A stretch of 64,000 bases of DNA from Nocardioides sp. SYSU D00038 (lineage in GTDB: Bacteria; Actinomycetota; Actinomycetes; Propionibacteriales; Nocardioidaceae), in contig NZ_JAFFJT010000027.1 of assembly GCF_016924665.1 (NCBI RefSeq), positions 42,065-106,064 on the forward strand, in the 5' to 3' direction. The translations under genes and the position numbers were made by a program. This document shows, one piece after another, positions 59,477 through 64,000 of the stretch. Each line of letters begins with the position of its first letter. The stretch's first letter is position 1. The notes under the pieces are model-generated. The model had not been told where the DNA came from and made no database searches. It saw only the letters and a program-made list of their open reading frames with translations.

Positions 59477-60673
59477 TCAGGCGACGTACAGCGCCGGGGG
59501 CGTGTACGACGGGTTGGAGGTCACCTGCATGACCATGCCGGCGAGCCGGTGCCGGATTCCCGTGCCGAACCCGTGGCTCCAGTAGGAGTCGATGAGCGGG
59601 TAGTCGCCCCGGTTGCCCTGCACCAGGGTCAGGCCGGGGAACTTCGGGTGGACCCGGAACATGATCGGGTTGGAGTTGGCCAGGGCACCGCCCGACGCCA
59701 GCGCCGTCACGTACCCGGCCGGGATTCGGGCGGACTCGATGATGATCGCCTCGTCGTACGACCCCTTGACTGGGAAGCCCGCGAAAGTCGCCGGGACCTG
59801 CTGGCCGACCAGGTCGCCGTCGGTGGCGAAGAACCGCTGACCGGACGAAGGGATGAAGTCGGCTCGGGCCCCGTTCGCAACGCGGAAGCCGTTGATGACG
59901 TTGCCCTCGGACGCGTTGACGAAGATGACGATCTGGGTGCCGTTCTCCTGGCTGTAGCCGTGGGACTTGAAGTCGTCCACGATCTCGTCCAGGTCGCCGG
60001 AGTTGATGGTGTTCGCGCCGGTGGTCCGGAAGTGGGTGTGCGTCCCGGCGAAGGACTGCCCGGCGTACTTGGGCGGGACCCAGCCGTCGCCGTTGGCGAA
60101 GGCGAACACGTTGTAGGTCGTGTTGGTCCTGTCGTCGGTGACGCTCCGGTTGGTGTGCCGGAAGACCGTCGACATGACCTCCTTGAAGACCTTCTCCTCG
60201 TCCGCGTTGATGATGGCGCTCGCGTTGGCGACGATCTCGGCCTCCGTTGCGTCGGCCAGGTAGCGCCACGTCGCCTTCCAGGCCGCGTCGTACCAGCGGA
60301 ACGTCGCGCCCATGTCCAGCACGTCGTGCTTGATGCGGGACCCCTGGGGGACGCCGTACTCGGAGGCCTGCTCGAAGATGTCCGATCCGCCGCCGACGGT
60401 CTGCAGGACCGACACCACCGGCGAGGTCACCTGGTAGGAGAACAGCGAGAGGAAGTTCTGCTGCTGCTGGTTGGCGATGTCGACGGCGGCACGGGCCTCT
60501 TCGAACAGCGCGTCGAGGTCGCGTCCGTCCGCGGTGGTCCGCATCAGGTCGGCGTGGGCGTTGTAGCCCCGTGCCATCATCGTGGCGCCGCCGTACAGCG
60601 AGCGGTTGAGGGCCAGCAGGCCGCGGACGTCGCCTGCGGCGAGGAGGGCTCGCTTCTGGGTCGTGAGATTCAT
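59477..60673 (-). CDS. Phage major capsid-like protein
   Basis: 398 residues from the ATG at 60673. A helical N-terminus (MNLTTQKRALLAAGDVRGLL) leads to a large mixed domain. The C-terminal part (PGLTLVQGNRGDYPLIDSYWSHGFGTGIRHRLAGMVMQV) resembles actinophage coat proteins. First gene of the minus-strand operon. No portal, protease or large terminase is next to it, so the element is either reduced or a satellite. The capsid call is moderately supported. Confidence 0.6.
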   Translation of the reverse strand: MNLTTQKRALLAAGDVRGLLALNRSLYGGATMMARGYNAHADLMRTTADGRDLDALFEEARAAVDIANQQQQNFLSLFSYQVTSPVVSVLQTVGGGSDIFEQASEYGVPQGSRIKHDVLDMGATFRWYDAAWKATWRYLADATEAEIVANASAIINADEEKVFKEVMSTVFRHTNRSVTDDRTNTTYNVFAFANGDGWVPPKYAGQSFAGTHTHFRTTGANTINSGDLDEIVDDFKSHGYSQENGTQIVIFVNASEGNVINGFRVANGARADFIPSSGQRFFATDGDLVGQQVPATFAGFPVKGSYDEAIIIESARIPAGYVTALASGGALANSNPIMFRVHPKFPGLTLVQGNRGDYPLIDSYWSHGFGTGIRHRLAGMVMQVTSNPSYTPPALYVA

Positions 60674-60904
60674 GGGGTGCTCCAGTGAGGCGGCGGGATG
60701 GGTGCGAGACGTGCTCGCTGCTCCGGTTCCTTTGCGCCCACACTCGGGCAGTGGGACGACTTGCGTCCCCTGTCAACCAACTGGTTGTCAACGGCAACTA
60801 TACCTCGACCTCTTGTCGAGGACTAGTGGGACGACAGTGCGCCCATTGCCGGGAGGACTCGCGTTCCGCGCACCCCTGTCGGCGGCTGGTGCCATGCTGC
60901 CGCC
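60674..60904. promoter_or_regulatory. Divergent control region of the mobile element
   Basis: Between the capsid operon and a plus-strand gene. Contains CAACCA-AC-TGGTTG (60774-60787), the stem CCTCGAC/GTCGAGG (60803-60809 and 60815-60821) and a direct repeat GTGGGACGAC near 60751 and 60827. Suitable for a phage promoter with repressor sites; no promoter hexamers are convincing. Confidence 0.4.
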
Positions 60905-61342
60905 ATGTCCATTGCTATCTCGCTCGTGGCGCTCTCGCTAAGCGTGGTGTCCCTCGCCTGGCAAGCCTGGTCCTGGAAGAACAGCGGGCCGGTGATCAAG
61001 GTGAACGTGAGTAACGCCGTCACGGATGCAGTGACAGGAACCGCCGAGCACTACGTCGTGGTCGAGGCCGTGAACAAGGGTCGAGCGGCGGCCACGATTA
61101 CCGGTTGGGGCTTCGGCATGCCGGACGGTGGCAACGTTCACAAGATGGTCCCGCTGCGCATCTCAGACCCCATCCCGCATCGGCTAGAGCCGCACAGCAA
61201 GGCGACGTACTTCATCGAGGGCGACGCACTCCGTGACGTGCACCGCGATCGAAGCATCCCGTTCAACAAGATGCGGCCCTGGGTAGACCTGGCCTCGGGG
61301 AAGCGCGTGCAATGCAAGAAGTCTGTGCCGTTGAAGGACTGA
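60905..61342 (+). CDS. Membrane-anchored protein of mobile element
   Basis: 145 residues with one N-terminal membrane segment (MSIAISLVALSLSVVSLAWQ) and a beta-rich domain (VIKVNVSNAV, AEHYVVVEAVNKGRAAATITGWGF). No family recognised. Convergent with the DUF4917 gene, 38 bases away; a functional link is possible but not shown. Confidence 0.6.
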   Translation: MSIAISLVALSLSVVSLAWQAWSWKNSGPVIKVNVSNAVTDAVTGTAEHYVVVEAVNKGRAAATITGWGFGMPDGGNVHKMVPLRISDPIPHRLEPHSKATYFIEGDALRDVHRDRSIPFNKMRPWVDLASGKRVQCKKSVPLKD

Positions 61343-61380
61343 TGTGCCGGTCGTGGGCCCCGTTCGCGGGGCGAGCACCG

Positions 61381-62379
61381 CTAAGGCGTATGGATCTGAA
61401 GCGATGAGTCCCCAATGGGATGGGAAGTCGAGTCGAAGAAGCTGACGTTATGATCCGGCAACTTTCTGAGGATGCGCGCCTTCTCCGCAATTATTGCGTT
61501 GTGGTCCCCGCTTGGGAACATCGAGATGGCGATTCGCCTACGACCGCCCTCGTTGAGCGCTTCGGCAATATGCGAATCCTGATCGGCGAGAGACTGTCCG
61601 AAGAGGACCGTTGGCCGGTCGTCGTTACGCAGTTCCTCGAGGCAGAACGTGAGGTAGGTCGACTGGCGAATGGTTCGCGACTTGGCTGCGGAAGTTCCCT
61701 CGCTCACGAAAAGGGGACGACGACTCGAGGTCGGGCCGTACTTGCTTCGAAGGTCGAGCAAGGAGCCGTCGGCATTGGTCCACTTGCCATTATCGTCCGT
61801 CATGTCGTCCTGCCAGAGGTGGAGGCCGCCGTGCAGGTAGAAGACACGTGTCGCGTTGGCACTTCGAACTCCGACGTTGTCCGGGTCGAACTGGCGACCG
61901 GCGGCCCAGAAGAAATCAATCATGTTGACTTGCTTCGATGTTTGTAGATGACTCCAGTAGAGGCAGAGGTCGTAGCTGGTCGTGAAAACTGCCTTGTGTT
62001 GGTTCATGGTCTCTGCGAGCAGGTCATGTGTGGACTGAGGGAAGTGGCCCCAAGGGACATGCACGTCGCCAACGGTCTCGAACAGCGCATCCCGCACTTC
62101 TGCGTACGTCTGATCGACCTTAGTCGTTGACTTGTGTAGCGCGCGAAGCGCAATGTTCGCGTGGTGTAGGCATTCCAGGCATTGTTCGAAGTTGGTCGTC
62201 CCGAGTTCCGCGAAGATGGCTTGCGCTTCAGGAGTTAGTGACGCACTCGCGTACAGGCTGGCGTACCTGAATCCCGACCAAAGATTGATGCTCAGGCCAT
62301 TTCCAAGAAGCAGGGTTGGCCAGTCCTTTGAAGAGAGTCCCGCCCAATCTTGGAGATCGGCATCTATCGGTCCATCCAT
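61381..62379 (-). CDS. DUF4917 (SIR2-like) family protein, candidate anti-phage effector
   Basis: 332 residues from the ATG at 62379. The N-terminal nucleotide-binding-like LLLGNGLSINLWSGFRYASLY and the central VFTTSYDLCLYWSHL and VFYLHGGLHLWQDD match DUF4917/SIR2-like proteins (GxN at the start, a central HG). The C-terminus contains VLFGQSLADQDSHIAEAL. SIR2-like proteins often deplete NAD in phage defence. Here it sits on a phage-derived element with markedly lower GC. Defence function is inferred. Confidence 0.75.
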   Translation of the reverse strand: MDGPIDADLQDWAGLSSKDWPTLLLGNGLSINLWSGFRYASLYASASLTPEAQAIFAELGTTNFEQCLECLHHANIALRALHKSTTKVDQTYAEVRDALFETVGDVHVPWGHFPQSTHDLLAETMNQHKAVFTTSYDLCLYWSHLQTSKQVNMIDFFWAAGRQFDPDNVGVRSANATRVFYLHGGLHLWQDDMTDDNGKWTNADGSLLDLRSKYGPTSSRRPLFVSEGTSAAKSRTIRQSTYLTFCLEELRNDDRPTVLFGQSLADQDSHIAEALNEGGRRRIAISMFPSGDHNAIIAEKARILRKLPDHNVSFFDSTSHPIGDSSLQIHTP

Positions 62380-62441
62380 CGTGCTCCCATTCGGTTGGGT
62401 ACGGGGCATGGAGCGTATCCAGGAGCCTGGCCTCCTCGCAG

Positions 62442-63116
62442 TCAAATGCGGAACGCACGCGCCTCGGCGCGGACCTCCACGCGCCGGACGGCGGCGAGGA
62501 TGTGAGAGTGGTGCCAGGACTTGGACCGGGCGGTCGGGCGAGCCACGCCTTCGTCCTCCATCAGCTGAGCGATCGCTGAGGCAGACAAGCCCTCGCTGTG
62601 CAGGTCGTAGATGCGGTCCTCGACGTCGCGGGGGATCGCGGACGGTCGGCCCATGTGCTTGCCGGTCGTCGCTCGGATCGTCGCCATGCCCTCCCTGGTC
62701 CGGCTGGCGATGATGCGGCGCTCCCACTGCGCCACGGCGGCGCGGATGTCGGCGACGAGCCGCCCGCTGTCGGTGCTGGTGTCCACTCCAAGGTCCAGGC
62801 ACACGACGGACCAGCCCTGCCGCTCGCTCCGGTCGAGGACGTCGGCGAAGTCGCGGGTGCTGCGGGCGAGCCGGTCCAGGGCGGCGACGGCGAGGGCGTC
62901 GGCCTGCCCGGCTTCGAGGTCGGCCATCGCCTCGGCCAACACCGGGCGACCGTCGAGGCTCTTGGCGCTCGCCGCGTCCTCCTCGCGGATCGTCAGGTCC
63001 CAGCCGAAGATGTCGGCGGCGTCGCGCAGGCGGCGGGCTTGCGTCTCGGGGGACATTGCCTGCTTGTCGGTCGAGCGGCGCACGTAGCCCAGCACTCGCA
63101 TCGTCGTCGTGGTCAT
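62442..63116 (-). CDS. Small serine recombinase (resolvase/invertase type)
   Basis: 224 residues from the ATG at 63116. Catalytic Ser15 in LGYVRRSTDKQ, the AVAALDRLARSTRDF segment and the conserved QWERRIIASRTREGM linker, followed by a short C-terminal helix-turn-helix (LHSEGLSASAIAQLMEDEGVARPTARSKSWHHSHI). It is half the size of phage serine integrases, so it may be a resolvase, an invertase or a minimal integrase. Coupled to the small membrane gene upstream by a one-base overlap (TAATG). Confidence 0.92.
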   Translation of the reverse strand: MTTTTMRVLGYVRRSTDKQAMSPETQARRLRDAADIFGWDLTIREEDAASAKSLDGRPVLAEAMADLEAGQADALAVAALDRLARSTRDFADVLDRSERQGWSVVCLDLGVDTSTDSGRLVADIRAAVAQWERRIIASRTREGMATIRATTGKHMGRPSAIPRDVEDRIYDLHSEGLSASAIAQLMEDEGVARPTARSKSWHHSHILAAVRRVEVRAEARAFRI

Positions 63117-63373
63117 TAGAGCCTCCTGATAGCGCGAATGCGGGCGTCGTGCTCCCGGCTCTCGGCGACCCGGCGCGCGCGCCATTCGGCCTGGTTGATG
63201 GCCGAGGACGAGCGCGAGTGCCGGACGATGCCAATGACGATTACGGCGATGCCGATGGGCGCACCGATGACTGTCAGGCAGAGAAAGAGCCCAACCGCGA
63301 CGTAGGTGACGAGATCTTGTCGGGTCTCCCTGCGGGCGCGTGTGATCCGAGTTTCGTACCGGTAGCTGGGCAT
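63116..63373 (-). CDS. Small membrane protein coupled to recombinase
   Basis: 85 residues: basic N-terminus (RYETRITRARRETRQ), one long or two short membrane segments (VTYVAVGLFLCLTVIGAPIGIAVIVIGIV) and a charged tail. The stop TAA shares a base with the recombinase ATG. No family recognised. Confidence 0.6.
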   Translation of the reverse strand: MPSYRYETRITRARRETRQDLVTYVAVGLFLCLTVIGAPIGIAVIVIGIVRHSRSSSAINQAEWRARRVAESREHDARIRAIRRL

Positions 63374-63389
63374 GGGCTCTCCTAGTCAT

Positions 63390-63415
63390 CGCGGGTAAGG
63401 GTCCCCTTGCCCGCG
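63390..63415. terminator. Stem-loop upstream of the recombinase operon
   Basis: CGCGGGTAAGG (63390-63400) pairs with CCTTGCCCGCG (63405-63415) around a 4-base loop, with one G-T pair. It is 16 bases upstream of the small membrane gene; it could terminate transcription from the tRNA region or act in the leader. Confidence 0.45.
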
Positions 63416-63547
63416 AACCTACCCGCACATGTGTTCGAAGGCTAGGTCGAGCCGGGGGTCCACTTTTGAGACTCGGTGGCTCTCGAGTGCGAGCGCGTAT
63501 GAGGTTCCTGACCCACACGGCACGGGCTGCCTCGGTCCGGAAATGCC

Positions 63548-63576
63548 GAACGCCCGGCTGATAAGACCGGGCGTTC
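63548..63576. terminator. Stem-loop directly after the tRNA gene
   Basis: GAACGCCCGG (63548-63557) pairs perfectly with CCGGGCGTTC (63567-63576) around a 9-base loop, one base past the CCA end of the tRNA-Ile-like gene on the minus strand. Probable tRNA terminator. Confidence 0.65.
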
Positions 63577-63577
63577 T

Positions 63578-63653
63578 TGGTGGCTCCCGTGGGTATCGAG
63601 CCCACCTCTCCGCGGGTATCAACCGGGCGCTAATCCATCTCAGCTAGAGAGGA
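63578..63653 (-). tRNA. tRNA-Ile(GAT)-like gene carried by the mobile element
   Basis: 76 bases on the minus strand. D arm GCTG/TAGC, anticodon loop TTGATAC (anticodon GAT), T arm GTGGG-CTCGATA-CCCAC and an encoded CCA are all in canonical places. The acceptor stem pairs at positions 3-7 but positions 1-2 do not, and the anticodon stem has one mismatch, so it is either a degenerate phage tRNA or a pseudogene. Confidence 0.65.
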
Positions 63654-63940
63654 GGAGAGCATACAATTTTTCGCCAGGCCTGACGTTTGTGGGCTAACCG
63701 GTCTGCTCCCACCACTGCCTCGCACGTTCTCGGGCCATCTCCAGGCCTTGGACGTACCGAGGCTCACGAGTACCCGGCCCAGCCGATCGAGGCTGCCGAA
63801 CCGAGCCGGGTAGTTCTCGGAAACTCCGCAGCCAGCTTCCTTTCTCTTTTCCGGAACTCGGGCCACCCAGCTACGCCGAACCGGGGTGACTCCAACTTCC
63901 ACCCCCCAGGCCGACCGAGGCCCACCGACCTGCTACCGGG
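63654..63940. other. Terminal region with no secure gene
   Basis: On the minus strand two frames look partly protein-like: 63902 down to about 63760 (VEVGVTPVRRSWVARV...) and another ending REPRYVQGLEMARERARQWW near 63700. Neither frame is convincing on its own, and a frameshift may join them. The sequence is close to the contig end and may contain errors. Confidence 0.2.
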
Positions 63941-64000
63941 GTGGGGGGGGGGGGGGGCCCCCCCCCCCCCCCCCGGCCCCCCGGGGGGGGGGGCGCGGGG
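63941..64000. other. G/C homopolymer tail, probable contig-end artefact
   Basis: Runs of G, then C, then short C and G blocks with no other structure. This looks like low-quality read ends rather than genomic sequence. Coordinates close to it should not be trusted. Confidence 0.8.

Larger units (their letters stand above)
55734..64000. mobile_element. Phage-derived integrated element inserted in the cpaF/tadA gene
   Basis: Base composition drops from about 72% GC to well below that (lowest in 55735-57000 and 61400-62400). Content: DUF5343/Swt1-HEPN pair, small genes, a capsid-centred minus-strand operon, a DUF4917/SIR2-like gene, a small serine recombinase with a coupled membrane protein, and a tRNA-Ile-like gene. 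The left end coincides with the truncation of the ATPase gene. The right end and attachment duplication are not in the window. Confidence 0.75.

Noticed and set aside
62442..63605. Serine recombinase extended upstream to 387 residues
   Set aside because: The upstream part overlaps the small membrane gene in another frame and has no domain; the ATG at 63116 gives the normal resolvase N-terminus.

Overview
The window is high-GC actinobacterial chromosome, best matched by a Nocardioides-like member of the Propionibacteriales. Evidence: GC-rich codon third positions, many GTG starts, many 4-base ATGA/GTGA stop-start overlaps, typical actinobacterial families (DUF3039, DUF3048, DUF3152, DUF2017, DUF222-HNH), CysO/Mec cysteine synthesis and an ALAA-ending tmRNA tag. 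The genus is inferred from gene content, not from a marker alignment. The last ~60 bases are G and C homopolymers that look like a low-quality contig end.

Region 1 (1-20700) carries a core block whose members correspond to the M. tuberculosis Rv1330c-Rv1341 neighbourhood: rdgB, rph, a cAMP-phosphodiesterase-like metallo-hydrolase, murI, cysM-cysO-mec, DUF2017, clpS and pncB. It is interrupted by lineage-specific cassettes: a secreted protein, an ECF sigma factor with a frameshift plus a membrane partner, an ABC exporter next to a divergent two-component system, an HxlR/quinone-reductase-like pair, a secreted phosphatase and a DUF3152 metalloprotease. gdhA, pncA and an enoyl-CoA hydratase complete it.

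Region 2 (20700-42900) is mixed metabolic and accessory. A Vsr/DUF559-type nuclease gene is framed by two 72-base palindromic repeats. It is followed by RDD and DUF1697 proteins, an SPFH protein, hppD with an Lrp regulator, gluconate kinase and permease, a thioesterase/HxlR pair, a DEAD/DEAH helicase with DUF3039, YqgE, TetR regulators with clear operators, a DUF3048 lipoprotein, SDRs, a HIT protein, an M15 peptidase and a large Ig-like repeat protein.

Region 3 (42900-52500) holds the conserved ssrA-smpB and ftsX-ftsE-prfB neighbourhood (ribosome rescue, cell-division ABC complex, M23 amidase activator, release factor 2). A CAP protein, a DUF2236 oxygenase and a TetR gene follow.

Region 4 (52500-64000) starts with a secreted protein, a roughly 800-base stretch packed with copies of an interspersed palindromic repeat, and a DUF222-HNH (13E12-type) gene. 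A CpaF/TadA ATPase gene is then cut off after 96 codons. From there to the window end lies a lower-GC mobile element. It carries a DUF5343 + Swt1-HEPN gene pair, small genes, a minus-strand phage-type operon (capsid-like protein, zinc-ribbon and C2H2 proteins), a DUF4917/SIR2-like gene, a small serine recombinase and a tRNA-Ile(GAT)-like gene. The HEPN pair and the SIR2-like gene make it a candidate phage-derived defence island; that role is inferred.
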